Of a stretch of 64,000 nt of DNA, positions 28,067 through 36,459 are shown piece after piece. Both the position numbers and the translations under genes were made by a program. Below the pieces are notes generated by a model. The model made no database searches, had not been told where the DNA came from, and saw only the letters and a program-made list of their open reading frames with translations. Each line of letters starts with the position of its first letter. Within the stretch, counting starts at the first letter, position 1. The DNA lies in assembly GCF_015207825.1 (NCBI RefSeq), contig NZ_JADEWC010000002.1, positions 1 through 64,000 on the forward strand, in the 5' to 3' direction. The DNA comes from Cyanobacterium stanieri LEGE 03274 (GTDB lineage Bacteria > Cyanobacteriota > Cyanobacteriia > Cyanobacteriales > Cyanobacteriaceae).

Positions 28067-28795
28067 ATGGCTACAAGTAGTAATTTTCGTGGGGCAATTA
28101 AAAACGCCCAAAATAAGGCTTTAGTAGGTCCTAATGTCATTCCCAATGCGTTACCATTTTTGGGCGGTGGCTTGGTTTTAACTGCTGTGGGTACTTATGG
28201 CGGTTTGGGGGTGCTTCGCTCTAATCCTGGTATTTTTATGACCACTTTTTTTGTGGCGTTAATTGCTGAGTTGGTGTTATTTTTTGTGGTGCGAGGTATT
28301 GCGGAAAAGGCAAATAATTCTACTGCTTTACCTCTTTTGGCGGTTTATAGTCTTTTGTCTGGTTATACTCTCAGTGGTTTGGTTTACGTTGCGTTAGGCA
28401 CTGAGGGAGTGGGTATAAATGGCGTTGCGATCGCAGCTTTGGGCTGTGGTGTAACTTTCATTGTGGCCCGAAATATCGGCTCTAATTTGTCGGAGGAAGA
28501 TGGTTTAGCACTTACTAAAACTGTATCCATGGCGATGATTGGTTTGGTGGTGGTGTTGGTAGGACAATTAATTTTTAGCTTATTTGGGGTATATACTCCT
28601 AGTTGGTTGGAAGTAGGTATTTCTGGTTTTGGTGTTTTTCTTTTTGCTGGGGTTTCCGTGGTGGATTTCTATATCTTACCTCGCACCTACAGAGATGAAC
28701 AATATCTGAGCGCGGCTTTATCGATGTATCTTACCTACATTAATTTATTTGTGTTTATTCTTCGACTTTTAATCGCTATTAATAGCCGTGACTAA
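28067..28795 (+). CDS. Bax inhibitor-1-like membrane protein
   Basis: A 242-residue protein with seven hydrophobic segments. It shows the BI-1 type pattern: alternating Gly-rich helices, LAVYSLLSGYTLSGLVYVAL in the middle, FGVFLFAGVSVVDFYILPRT with the conserved Asp, and LTYINLFVFILRLL at the C-terminus. BI-1 relatives in bacteria are pH-sensitive calcium-leak channels; the role here is not known. It is transcribed alone. Confidence 0.78.
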   Translation: MATSSNFRGAIKNAQNKALVGPNVIPNALPFLGGGLVLTAVGTYGGLGVLRSNPGIFMTTFFVALIAELVLFFVVRGIAEKANNSTALPLLAVYSLLSGYTLSGLVYVALGTEGVGINGVAIAALGCGVTFIVARNIGSNLSEEDGLALTKTVSMAMIGLVVVLVGQLIFSLFGVYTPSWLEVGISGFGVFLFAGVSVVDFYILPRTYRDEQYLSAALSMYLTYINLFVFILRLLIAINSRD

Positions 28796-28821
28796 TGTGA
28801 AGTTATCAACGTCTTTTCACA

Positions 28822-29787
28822 TTACCTCTCAATGACTATAATTTGATTTTGTCTAACGGCGATCGCCCTTTCCCTTGAAAAACTGGAAGTTTGAGAGCCG
28901 TTAGGCGCATCTATTAAATTAACAACTGCTTCTATTTGCTCGAAAGTTGGCATTTTAGGCAAATTTTGTCTTAAAAACAGTTTTATAACCCTTCTTTGTA
29001 AACTTAGGGGCTTATCCTGCAACTTTTTACGGTCGATGGTATCTCGATTGACCGCTACTTCTTCAAAAATTAATTGAGCTTGGAAATCTAAAAATTCTCG
29101 ATCAGCCCTTAGAATCTCAGCGGTTTGAGCGATGTGATTTTCTACTTGGGGATTAAATTCCTTTTTTAGATAGGGAATTAAGTCAAGGCGGATGCGATTA
29201 CGGGCAAATTTTTTATTTTGGTTATAGCTATCTTCCCAAACGGGTAAGTGGTATTTTTGGCAAAAATCCTTGGTATCCTGACGACTAAAACCCAACAAGG
29301 GGCGCACTAATTCTACTTTTTCGTTTAATTTTCTTGTCCAATATAATGAGGTTAAACCACTACTTCCTGAGCCTCTCATTAAATTATATAAAAAAGTTTC
29401 GGTGCGATCGCTCTTAGTGTGTGCCGTCACCACATAATCAAAACCCTGACTTAGCGCCACATCCGTTAATACCTGATAACGCCATTTTCTTGCCGATGCT
29501 TCTTTTTCAGGGATTTTATCCTTTGCCTTTTCCAAATATAAGTCAAAACCCCAATCACCTGCTATAGCTTCAATATGTTCTCCTAAACCCTCATCCAACG
29601 TCCAATTATGGTCACAATGGGCGATCGCCACTACCCAGCCCCACTTATCCTGTAAATCTAAAATAAGACGAGTCAAACAAAGGGAATCCTGTCCCCCAGA
29701 TAAAGCCACAAGGATTTTACTATCTTTTGGCAGAATTTGTCTGTTTTTCAAGAGTTGATGTAACCTTGCATGGTAATCACTCCACAT
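28822..29787 (-). CDS. tilS: tRNA(Ile)-lysidine synthetase
   Basis: Converts the anticodon wobble cytidine of tRNA-Ile(CAU) to lysidine so that it reads AUA. The 321-residue protein carries the PP-loop LVALSGGQDSLCL near residue 30, VAIAHCDHNWT, VVTAHTKSDRTETFLYNL and NRIRLDLIPYL, typical of the N-terminal catalytic domain. It has no long C-terminal domain, as in many cyanobacteria. It lies just 5' of two tRNA genes on the minus strand, which are upstream of it. Confidence 0.94.
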   Translation of the reverse strand: MWSDYHARLHQLLKNRQILPKDSKILVALSGGQDSLCLTRLILDLQDKWGWVVAIAHCDHNWTLDEGLGEHIEAIAGDWGFDLYLEKAKDKIPEKEASARKWRYQVLTDVALSQGFDYVVTAHTKSDRTETFLYNLMRGSGSSGLTSLYWTRKLNEKVELVRPLLGFSRQDTKDFCQKYHLPVWEDSYNQNKKFARNRIRLDLIPYLKKEFNPQVENHIAQTAEILRADREFLDFQAQLIFEEVAVNRDTIDRKKLQDKPLSLQRRVIKLFLRQNLPKMPTFEQIEAVVNLIDAPNGSQTSSFSRERAIAVRQNQIIVIER

Positions 29788-29923
29788 TTCCTATTACCAA
29801 AAAAACCGAGTTGATTATAAAAAAATTCATCTCCCTTTTCAAAGGAAGATGCCAAAGGAACAAAGTTTGTGATAATTCAAAAAACTTAATCCTTGTATAA
29901 GAAAAATTGTCAATTTACCGAAA

Positions 29924-29994
29924 GCCTTTGACGAGGATTGAACTCGTGACCTCACCCTTACCAAGGGTGTGCTCTACCACTGAGCTACAAAGGC
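29924..29994 (-). tRNA. tRNA-Thr (GGT)
   Basis: The minus strand folds to a 71-nt cloverleaf: acceptor GCCTTTG/CAAAGGC, D-arm GCTCAGTGGTAGAGC, anticodon arm CACCC-TTGGTAA-GGGTG with anticodon GGT, and T-arm ACGAG-TTCAATC-CTCGT. CCA is not encoded. Only four bases separate it from the tRNA-Tyr gene. Confidence 0.97.
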
Positions 29995-29998
29995 ATAT

Positions 29999-30079
29999 GG
30001 GCCGAGCTGGATTTGAACCAGCGTAGGCATAGCCAGCGGATTTACAGTCCGCCCCCATTAACCACTCGGGCATCGACCC
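29999..30079 (-). tRNA. tRNA-Tyr (GTA)
   Basis: The minus strand gives an 81-nt class II tRNA: acceptor GGGTCGA/TCGGCCC (one wobble), anticodon arm GGACT-GTA-AATCC with anticodon GTA, a long variable arm (GCTGGCTATGCCTAC region) and T-arm GCTGG-TTCAAAT-CCAGC. It is upstream of tRNA-Thr and probably cotranscribed with it. Confidence 0.97.
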
Positions 30080-30293
30080 TTGTGTTTCCACAGTTAATTA
30101 TTATAGCTAACCCTTAATCAAAATGTCAACATAAATTTTCAAAAAACATTATGCTTAACTTGACTTCGGAATAAAATTGACCGTTTTTAAAAGTTTAAAC
30201 AATTAACAATGAATAATTAAACTATTATCTATCACTCCTACTCCCCATCTCCCCAACACTTAATCATACCTCTAACTATTAAGCCCAATTTAG

Positions 30294-30722
30294 TCAACGG
30301 TTTTGTTGAATATTCGGGCAAATTTTATCATCTAATCTTTCAGCAAACTGCCATCCCAAAAGAATCCCTTTTAACTCAGTGCGTAAAATTTGTAACTGCT
30401 CAATTTGTTGTTCTATGTTGTCCAATTTATCCAATAGAACTTCCTTAGCAACACCGCAAGGAATATCACCTTGATCATAAATTTTTAGAATATGTTCAAT
30501 TTCTTTTAAACTTAAACCCAAAGATTGCGATCGCCTAATAAAACTAAGACGATTAAAAATAGATTGATCAAATAAACGATAACCCGCCTTACTACGGGTA
30601 ATATGAGGATTCAACAGCCCCAAATCATCATAATAGCGGATAGTTTTAATGGGAATACTGCTAACCGAAGCAACCTCACCGATTTTTAAGAGATTTTGTT
30701 GATGACTATGATTAATAATCAC
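30294..30722 (-). CDS. MerR-family regulator, metal-responsive type
   Basis: A DNA-binding regulator with the MerR winged helix at the N-terminus (LLKIGEVASVSSIPIKTIRY followed by YDDLGLLNP and KAGYRLFD), a long dimerisation helix and Cys residues in DIPCGVAKE and KICPNI near the C-terminus. The Cys spacing resembles that of heavy-metal sensors such as ZntR or CueR. I choose the GTG at 30722 (142 residues), because it overlaps the upstream gene by 11 bp; a TTG at 30764 would add 14 residues. No metal transporter is adjacent, so the target is unknown. Confidence 0.83.
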   Translation of the reverse strand: MIINHSHQQNLLKIGEVASVSSIPIKTIRYYDDLGLLNPHITRSKAGYRLFDQSIFNRLSFIRRSQSLGLSLKEIEHILKIYDQGDIPCGVAKEVLLDKLDNIEQQIEQLQILRTELKGILLGWQFAERLDDKICPNIQQNR

Positions 30723-31014
30723 GATAATCTTGTTTTCTACGTAATACAGGAAGGGGTTCGACAAAAGTGTTATCCCCCTCAGGTAAATAACGACGGGGAA
30801 TTGAACGAGGTTTTTTCTTCTTCTGTATTTGTTGAGCTTGTAACCAACGCATCATCAACCCCATGATAACTAACACCAGTCCAAAAGATAACAGACTCCA
30901 ACGTTCACTAAATCCCCCCATGGCCAAATCTACTGCTCCAAAAATGACAATAAAAGCAGAAATAGGCTCTTGACGATAAATAGATTTTAAAGATTTGGGA
31001 AATTTAGATTTCAT
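30712..31014 (-). CDS. Small two-TM membrane protein, unknown
   Basis: From the ATG at 31014 this is a 100-residue protein starting MKSKFPKSLKSIYRQEP. It has two hydrophobic segments (ISAFIVIFGAVDLAMGGF and LSFGLVLVIMGLMMRWL) and a basic tail (QKKKKPRSIPRRYLP). I do not recognise a named family, although the layout is common in cyanobacteria. It overlaps the start of the MerR gene, suggesting translational coupling. Confidence 0.65.
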   Translation of the reverse strand: MKSKFPKSLKSIYRQEPISAFIVIFGAVDLAMGGFSERWSLLSFGLVLVIMGLMMRWLQAQQIQKKKKPRSIPRRYLPEGDNTFVEPLPVLRRKQDYRDY

Positions 31015-31159
31015 AAACAGATAGTATGGTTTGATGAAAAAGGATTTTGGTAGCGATAATACATAACAATGGACAACAAACACCAATAAGACTTCTTATA
31101 ACTTCATTATAGAGCCTAGTTTATGAGATGAATTATTTTCCTTGATGTATGAATAATCC

Positions 31160-32314
31160 CTAGGCCACTAAAATTTGTTCACAAAGTTTATCCTCTAACT
31201 CTATTTCCTCCTGATGGGTTACCTTAATGGCCTGTTTCATAATTTCTCCAATGTTCATTCCTTGATGATACTGATTCAACCATTTTTGAGCCTGATTACC
31301 TTCTTGTAATATTCCCCTAACAGGGCTGAGAAAACAACTAAAACCCTTTTCCCTAGCCACAGGAAATAACTCCGTCAACAGTTGCTCTATCCATTCTTTC
31401 GCCACAATTTTTCTACCATCTTGCCAGTGAAAAAGTTGACCATCTAAACTATTTTTACTCACTTCCTGTTCATTGTATTTAACCATATTAAGTAATTCGG
31501 TTTCCAAATTCCCATGACTAATACTACTTTGTTGCAAAGGATCTAAATTTTCATTCTCCAACACTTGCCAAATTCTTGCTTCTAAAAAGGCTGTAATGGC
31601 TAAAAGATGGATAGGATTTAAAACCAAATCGGATATTCTCAATTCCAGACGATTGAGACTATAGGGACGATTATCACCGTTAGGACGCACGGAACACCAC
31701 AGATGTCTTACATTTTGCATTGTACCCAGGAGGAGTTGTTGTTGTGTCCAATCGATAAAGTGTTGATGATTATGAAATAAAGGGACATCTTTAGGAGTAT
31801 GGGGAAATAAATGCCAACGGGTAGAGTGATAACCAGAAGGTTTGTTATCAAGGAAGGGAGAGGAAGCACTAAGAGCAAGAATGAGAGGGGCTTCTAGTCT
31901 AATGAGGCGATAAGCCCTAATGAGGGTTTCAATATCATCTATGCCGATATTAATATGAATACTGGCGGTGACGATATTGGTATGATAAGTGTTTTCGATA
32001 TAATCATGGTAGTGATTACTCGGATCTGAACGATAAAAACGCTTACTATCTCCTAAAGAAAGGGTGCTACCTGGTACGATGGTATAGTTTCCCACAGATT
32101 TTAGATAGTTTCTTAAGTCTCGGCGGGGACGTAATAAGGCGCAAAGGAGACGATCATAATTACAAAGAGGAGCGGTGGTATATTCGACGTTACGATTATC
32201 AGGCTCTCTGACGAAACCATGTAAGTCTCTGACAATTTGACTAGAAAGCCCCACTACTTCTCCTTCTGGTGTTCCTGTATAAACTTCAACTTCAAAACCT
32301 TTTGATAGTAGCAC
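31160..32314 (-). CDS. gshA: Glutamate-cysteine ligase, cyanobacterial type
   Basis: First step of glutathione synthesis, joining glutamate and cysteine with ATP. The 384-residue protein has the cyanobacterial GCS2-like signatures KGFEVEVYTGTPEGEVVGLS, REPDNRNVEYTTAPLC, NYTIVPGSTLSLGDSKRF, NIVTASIHINIGI with active-site His, and RLELRISDLV. The length is normal for the group. The start is a GTG at 32314. The divergent thrC gene begins ~290 bp away. Confidence 0.9.
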   Translation of the reverse strand: MLLSKGFEVEVYTGTPEGEVVGLSSQIVRDLHGFVREPDNRNVEYTTAPLCNYDRLLCALLRPRRDLRNYLKSVGNYTIVPGSTLSLGDSKRFYRSDPSNHYHDYIENTYHTNIVTASIHINIGIDDIETLIRAYRLIRLEAPLILALSASSPFLDNKPSGYHSTRWHLFPHTPKDVPLFHNHQHFIDWTQQQLLLGTMQNVRHLWCSVRPNGDNRPYSLNRLELRISDLVLNPIHLLAITAFLEARIWQVLENENLDPLQQSSISHGNLETELLNMVKYNEQEVSKNSLDGQLFHWQDGRKIVAKEWIEQLLTELFPVAREKGFSCFLSPVRGILQEGNQAQKWLNQYHQGMNIGEIMKQAIKVTHQEEIELEDKLCEQILVA

Positions 32315-32478
32315 CGCTTTTCCTCAATTTCTATGAATCATTTCACTCCTAATTATAAAACCAGAAAGGCTATTGAACAATTAGGGTTTGTGGGAAAAGG
32401 TGCCGTGGGGAAAGGGGGGAAATAAGAATTAACGGTTTTCAATTATTTTGCTAATTTTCAATCATCTCATATATTAAT

Positions 32479-32497
32479 CCCGACAAAAATAGTCGGG
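32479..32497. repeat. Hairpin CCCGAC/GTCGGG just upstream of thrC promoter
   Basis: A perfect 6-bp stem with a 7-base A-rich loop sits five bases before the -35 box of the thrC promoter. It could be a binding site or the end of a minus-strand leader. Confidence 0.5.
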
Positions 32498-32502
32498 TAT
32501 AG

Positions 32503-32531
32503 TTGACAGTTTAAAAGGGAGTTGTTATGCT
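32503..32531 (+). promoter_or_regulatory. Sigma-70-type promoter for thrC
   Basis: TTGACA at 32503 and TATGCT at 32526 are separated by exactly 17 bp. The predicted start near 32538 gives a ~68-nt leader before the thrC ATG. This is the clearest consensus promoter I see in the window. Confidence 0.75.
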
Positions 32532-32605
32532 TATGTTTAAGCAATCATAAATTAATTAGAAATTTCCAAATAAGTAGTTAAAAGCACACGGAGAAATAAA
32601 GTATC

Positions 32606-33910
32606 ATGACAACTGCGATCGCAACTGACACCACCAAGAAAAAACCCACTTTCACCAAATTAGTATCCAAAGAAGGGGGAACAGAATATCCCCTTAAGGC
32701 GATTAACATTTGTGAAGAAACTTTTGCTCCCTTAGAAGTCGCTTACGATTATGATGAAATTCGTCGTCAAGTAAGCCGTGAAAGTATTGCGGCCGGACCA
32801 AACTCCATTTGGCGCTATAAAGCATTTTTGCCTGTGGAAACCGATAACCCCATCGATGTGGGTACAGGAATGACTCCTTTAGTGAAGTCTGATCGTCTTG
32901 CTCGTCGCTTAGGTCTTAAAAATCTCTACATTAAAAATGATGCTGTCAATATGCCCACCCTTAGTTTTAAGGATCGGGTTGTCTCCGTTGCTTTAACTCG
33001 CGCCCAAGAATTGGGTTTTACTACCGTATCTTGTGCAAGTACAGGAAACCTTGCTAACTCCACCGCTGCGATCGCTGCCCACGCTGGTTTAGACTGTTGT
33101 GTTTTTATTCCCTCTGACTTAGAAGCAGGTAAGGTATTAGGTACTTTAATCTACAACCCTACCGTTATGGCGGTGAAAGGAAATTATGACCAAGTCAACC
33201 GTCTTTGCTCTGAGGTGGGCAACACTTATGGTTGGGGTTTTGTGAACATCAACCTCCGTCCCTACTACTCCGAAGGCTCAAAAACCCTTGGTTATGAAGT
33301 AGCGGAACAACTAGGCTGGAAATTACCTGATCACATTGTTGCTCCTTTGGCTTCTGGTTCTTTATTCACCAAAATTTATAAAGGATTCCAAGAATTTGTC
33401 AAGGTTGGTTTAGTGGATGATAAGGATGTTCGTTTCAGTGGGGCGCAAGCGGAAGGATGTTCTCCCATTGCTCAGGCTTTCAAAGAGGGTAGAGATTTTG
33501 TTACCCCTGTTAAACCCAATACCATTGCTAAATCCATTGCCATTGGTAATCCCGCTGATGGTGTTTATGCCCTTGATATTGCCCGTAAAACTAATGGTAA
33601 TATTGAATCTGTGACTGATGCCGAAATCATTGAAGGTATCAAACTTCTAGCTGAAACCGAAGGTATCTTCACCGAAACCGCTGGGGGTACGACCATTGCT
33701 GTACTCAAAAAATTGGTAGAAGCAGGAAAAATTGACCCTGAAGAAAGTACCGTTGTATATATCACGGGTAATGGTTTAAAAACCCAAGAAGCTGTACAGG
33801 GTTATATTAGTGAACCTTTATTAATTGAGCCTAAATTAGACAGTTTTGAAAGAGCTTTAGAACGTTCTCGCACCTTAGATCGCCTAGAATGGCAACAAGT
33901 TTTAGTGTAA
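32606..33910 (+). CDS. thrC: Threonine synthase
   Basis: PLP enzyme that forms threonine from O-phosphohomoserine. The 434-residue protein has the PLP lysine in TLSFKDRVVSVALTRA near residue 123, the substrate-phosphate loop CASTGNLANSTAA, GWGFVNINLRPYYSEGSKTL and the C-terminal TAGGTTIAVLKKL. An N-terminal extension of ~70 residues is as in cyanobacterial and plant-like forms. It is preceded by a consensus promoter at 32503 and followed by terminator-like hairpins before moaD. Confidence 0.95.
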   Translation: MTTAIATDTTKKKPTFTKLVSKEGGTEYPLKAINICEETFAPLEVAYDYDEIRRQVSRESIAAGPNSIWRYKAFLPVETDNPIDVGTGMTPLVKSDRLARRLGLKNLYIKNDAVNMPTLSFKDRVVSVALTRAQELGFTTVSCASTGNLANSTAAIAAHAGLDCCVFIPSDLEAGKVLGTLIYNPTVMAVKGNYDQVNRLCSEVGNTYGWGFVNINLRPYYSEGSKTLGYEVAEQLGWKLPDHIVAPLASGSLFTKIYKGFQEFVKVGLVDDKDVRFSGAQAEGCSPIAQAFKEGRDFVTPVKPNTIAKSIAIGNPADGVYALDIARKTNGNIESVTDAEIIEGIKLLAETEGIFTETAGGTTIAVLKKLVEAGKIDPEESTVVYITGNGLKTQEAVQGYISEPLLIEPKLDSFERALERSRTLDRLEWQQVLV

Positions 33911-33923
33911 GATAGATTCTCGA

Positions 33924-33980
33924 ACGGGGGGTTTTTATGCCCCTTGTTTTTCCCAAGACTTTTTAAAGGTCTTTTTTTTT
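33924..33980 (+). terminator. Tandem terminator-like hairpins after thrC
   Basis: First, GGGG and CCCC pair around GTTTTTATG and are followed by TTGTTTTT. Second, AAGAC at 33955 pairs with GTCTT around an A/T loop with extra pairs, and is followed by nine T. Despite this, the ubiquitin-like gene starts only 39 bp later, so partial read-through is possible. Confidence 0.7.
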
Positions 33981-34018
33981 GTAAAAATTACTATTTATAA
34001 AATAATATTTGTAGAACA

Positions 34019-34294
34019 ATGGCAGTAAAAGTATTAATTCCTACCCCTTTACAAAAATTTACTAAGGAAGAGGCGATCGTGGAATGTGATGCTACTAATG
34101 TGGCAACTTTAATTGATGCGCTTGAGACCAATTATCCTGGTATTAAAGCCCGTCTTTGTGATGAGCAAGGCACTCCCCGTCGTTTTCTAAACTTTTATGT
34201 TAATAGTGAAGACATTAGATTTTTAGATAACACTGATACGACTTTAAATGATGGGGATGAAGTAAGTATCGTTCCTGCTGTGGCTGGGGGCTAG
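34019..34294 (+). CDS. MoaD/ThiS-family ubiquitin-like sulfur carrier
   Basis: A 91-residue beta-grasp protein that ends in the diagnostic Gly-Gly ([12 protein letters not shown]), which is adenylated and thiocarboxylated by an E1-like partner in this family. The spacing and the central [16 protein letters not shown] fit the MoaD group. Next to thrC, its most likely use is as a sulfur donor in amino-acid metabolism, comparable to actinobacterial CysO; that is inference. The E1-like and protease partners are not nearby. Confidence 0.88.
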   Translation: MAVKVLIPTPLQKFTKEEAIVECDATNVATLIDALETNYPGIKARLCDEQGTPRRFLNFYVNSEDIRFLDNTDTTLNDGDEVSIVPAVAGG

Positions 34295-34344
34295 AGCTGA
34301 ATTGATGACTTTTCAGTTTAAAAAAGTCTCAACAACATCTTTGA

Positions 34345-34440
34345 GGTGGGCAATACCCACCGTTGTCATTAATAAAAAACAATACTTTTTGTATTGTTAA
34401 TATCGTTGCAGTGACAGTTATTGTTCACTGTAATTTTTTT
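34345..34440 (+). terminator. Three consecutive hairpins between moaD-like gene and uppS
   Basis: GGTGGG-CAATA-CCCACC (34345-34361), a perfect 8-bp stem AACAATAC-TTTTT-GTATTGTT (34378-34398), and CAGTGA/TCACTG (34409-34430) followed by a T7 run. The third has the form of a rho-independent terminator on the plus strand. The first two could be attenuation or RNA-stability elements. Confidence 0.65.
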
Positions 34441-34519
34441 ATGATCAAATTATCTACATTTTTGAAACTTTTACGATGGTTAGCTAAAGTAATATAATTA
34501 CTTGAGAGTTAATGGTTAA

Positions 34520-35275
34520 ATGAATGTGCCCCAAAGTTTAATGGAATTGCCTTCTGATTTAGTTCCCGAAAAAATGCCCCGTCATGTGGCGGTGATTATG
34601 GACGGTAATGGCCGTTGGGCAAAAAAACGTGCCTTACCCCGAATGGTAGGACATCAAAGGGGCGTGGAAGCCCTTAAAAATTTGTTGAGATGTTGTGATG
34701 ATTGGGGGGTTGATGTTCTCACAGCTTATGCTTTTTCTACGGAAAATTGGGGAAGACCTCGTTTGGAGGTGGATTTTCTGATGACTTTGTTTGAAGGGGT
34801 TTTACGGCGAGAGTTGGCGGAGATGATGAGTGAGGGGGTAAAAATTAGATTTGTGGGGGATTTGACGGTTTTGCCGACTTCTTTACAAAGGGAAATTGCC
34901 CACGCCATGGATACTACAGTTAATAATACGGGTATTCAGTTTAATGTTGCCACTAATTATGGTGGTCGTCAAGAAATTCTCCATGCTTGTCGTCATATTG
35001 CCCGTGAGGTACAGGAGGGTAAATTGGAGGTGGAGGATATTAATGAGGAAATTTTTGAAAGTCATCTTTACACTAAGGGTATTGTTAATCCTGATTTGCT
35101 GATTCGTACTAGTGGGGAAATGCGTTTAAGTAATTTTTTGTTATGGCAAATGGCTTATGGGGAAATGTATGTTACTCCTACTTTGTGGCCTGATTTTAAT
35201 CGTCAGGAGTTTTATCAAGCACTTTTGGATTATCAAAGGCGCGATCGCCGCTTCGGCAAGTTGAAGGAGGAATAG
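34520..35275 (+). CDS. uppS: Isoprenyl transferase (undecaprenyl diphosphate synthase type)
   Basis: Cis-prenyltransferase that makes the C55 lipid carrier for cell-wall precursors. The 251-residue protein has [15 protein letters not shown] with the catalytic Asp, [24 protein letters not shown], and the C-terminal [18 protein letters not shown] with the conserved Arg residues. Length is normal. pdhA follows 88 bp downstream on the same strand. Confidence 0.95.
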   Translation: MNVPQSLMELPSDLVPEKMPRHVAVIMDGNGRWAKKRALPRMVGHQRGVEALKNLLRCCDDWGVDVLTAYAFSTENWGRPRLEVDFLMTLFEGVLRRELAEMMSEGVKIRFVGDLTVLPTSLQREIAHAMDTTVNNTGIQFNVATNYGGRQEILHACRHIAREVQEGKLEVEDINEEIFESHLYTKGIVNPDLLIRTSGEMRLSNFLLWQMAYGEMYVTPTLWPDFNRQEFYQALLDYQRRDRRFGKLKEE

Positions 35276-35363
35276 ATTAATCAATGAAAGTTAAAGTCTA
35301 TTGTTGATTGCTAATTGGGCGAGGATATTTGATAATTAAGATAAATAAATATAGTAATTTGAT

Positions 35364-36389
35364 ATGGCAGAAGAAAGAACCCTACCAAAATTTGATCATT
35401 CTACGGTAAAAATTTCTAAAGAAGAAAGTCTGGTTTATTACGAAGATATGGTTTTAGGACGCTTATTTGAGGATAAGTGCGCTGAGATGTACTACAGGGG
35501 TAAAATGTTCGGTTTTGTTCACCTCTACAACGGACAAGAGGCGGTTTCTAGTGGTATTGTCAAATCTTTGAGAGCTGATGAAGATTATGTTTGTAGTACC
35601 TATAGGGATCACGTTCATGCCCTCAGTAGTAATGTTCCCGCCAGGGAAGTAATGGCGGAGTTGTTTGGGAAATCTACTGGGTGTAGTAAAGGGCGTGGTG
35701 GCTCTATGCACATGTTTTCTGCGGAACATAAATTATTAGGGGGTTATGCGTTTGTAGCGGAGGGGATTCCTGTGGCTACTGGGGCAGCTTATCAAACTAT
35801 GTACCGTCGTCAGGCGTTGGGGGATGAAAGTTCTGATCAGGTGACGGTATGTTTCTTTGGTGATGGTGCTAGTAATAATGGGCAGTTTTTTGAATGTTTG
35901 AATATGGCGGCGTTGTGGAAGTTGCCTGTTATTTATGTGGTGGAAAATAATAAATGGGCCATTGGTATGGCTCACGATCGCGCTACATCTCAGCCTGAAA
36001 TCTACAAAAAAGCCAGTGTGTTTAATATGGAAGGTTATGAGGTTGATGGAATGGATGTTTTAGCTGTTCGTGATGTGGCTCAAAAGGCGATCGCCCGTGC
36101 AAGAGCAGGAGAAGGTCCCACCCTTATCGAAGCCTTAACCTACCGTTTCCGTGGACATTCCTTGGCAGATCCTGATGAATTAAGGGATGCGAAAGAAAAG
36201 GAATTTTGGAACGCTAGAGACCCTATTAAAAAATTCGCCCAATATCTTATTGAGAATAAGATCGTTACTCAAGCAGAATTAGATGCGATCGATAAAAAAG
36301 TAATGGCAACTATTGATGACGCTGTGAAATTCGCTGAGGAAAGCCCTGAACCCGATCCTAGCGAACTATACGACTACATTTTCGCATAA
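35364..36389 (+). CDS. pdhA: Pyruvate dehydrogenase E1 component, alpha subunit
   Basis: TPP-dependent decarboxylase subunit of the pyruvate dehydrogenase complex, making acetyl-CoA with E1-beta, E2 and E3. The 341-residue protein shows the TPP motif [17 protein letters not shown] ending in ENNKWAIGM, the phosphorylation-loop-type [13 protein letters not shown] and [10 protein letters not shown]. The beta-subunit gene is not adjacent, as usual in cyanobacteria. A strong terminator follows at 36404. Confidence 0.95.
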   Translation: MAEERTLPKFDHSTVKISKEESLVYYEDMVLGRLFEDKCAEMYYRGKMFGFVHLYNGQEAVSSGIVKSLRADEDYVCSTYRDHVHALSSNVPAREVMAELFGKSTGCSKGRGGSMHMFSAEHKLLGGYAFVAEGIPVATGAAYQTMYRRQALGDESSDQVTVCFFGDGASNNGQFFECLNMAALWKLPVIYVVENNKWAIGMAHDRATSQPEIYKKASVFNMEGYEVDGMDVLAVRDVAQKAIARARAGEGPTLIEALTYRFRGHSLADPDELRDAKEKEFWNARDPIKKFAQYLIENKIVTQAELDAIDKKVMATIDDAVKFAEESPEPDPSELYDYIFA

Positions 36390-36403
36390 TTCACAGAGTA
36401 TTT

Positions 36404-36430
36404 AAGAGACCCAAAAAGGTCTCTTTTTTA
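36404..36430 (+). terminator. Rho-independent terminator after pdhA
   Basis: Perfect 8-bp stem AAGAGACC/GGTCTCTT with a six-base loop, followed by a T-rich tail. Confidence 0.88.
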
Positions 36431-36459
36431 TATAAAAAATTACAGAGGGTTAAACTACA

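Noticed and set aside
29924-30079. Possibility that the tRNA pair marks an integration site
   Set aside because: Both tRNAs are complete, no duplicated 3' end is seen nearby, and no integrase or foreign-looking DNA follows.
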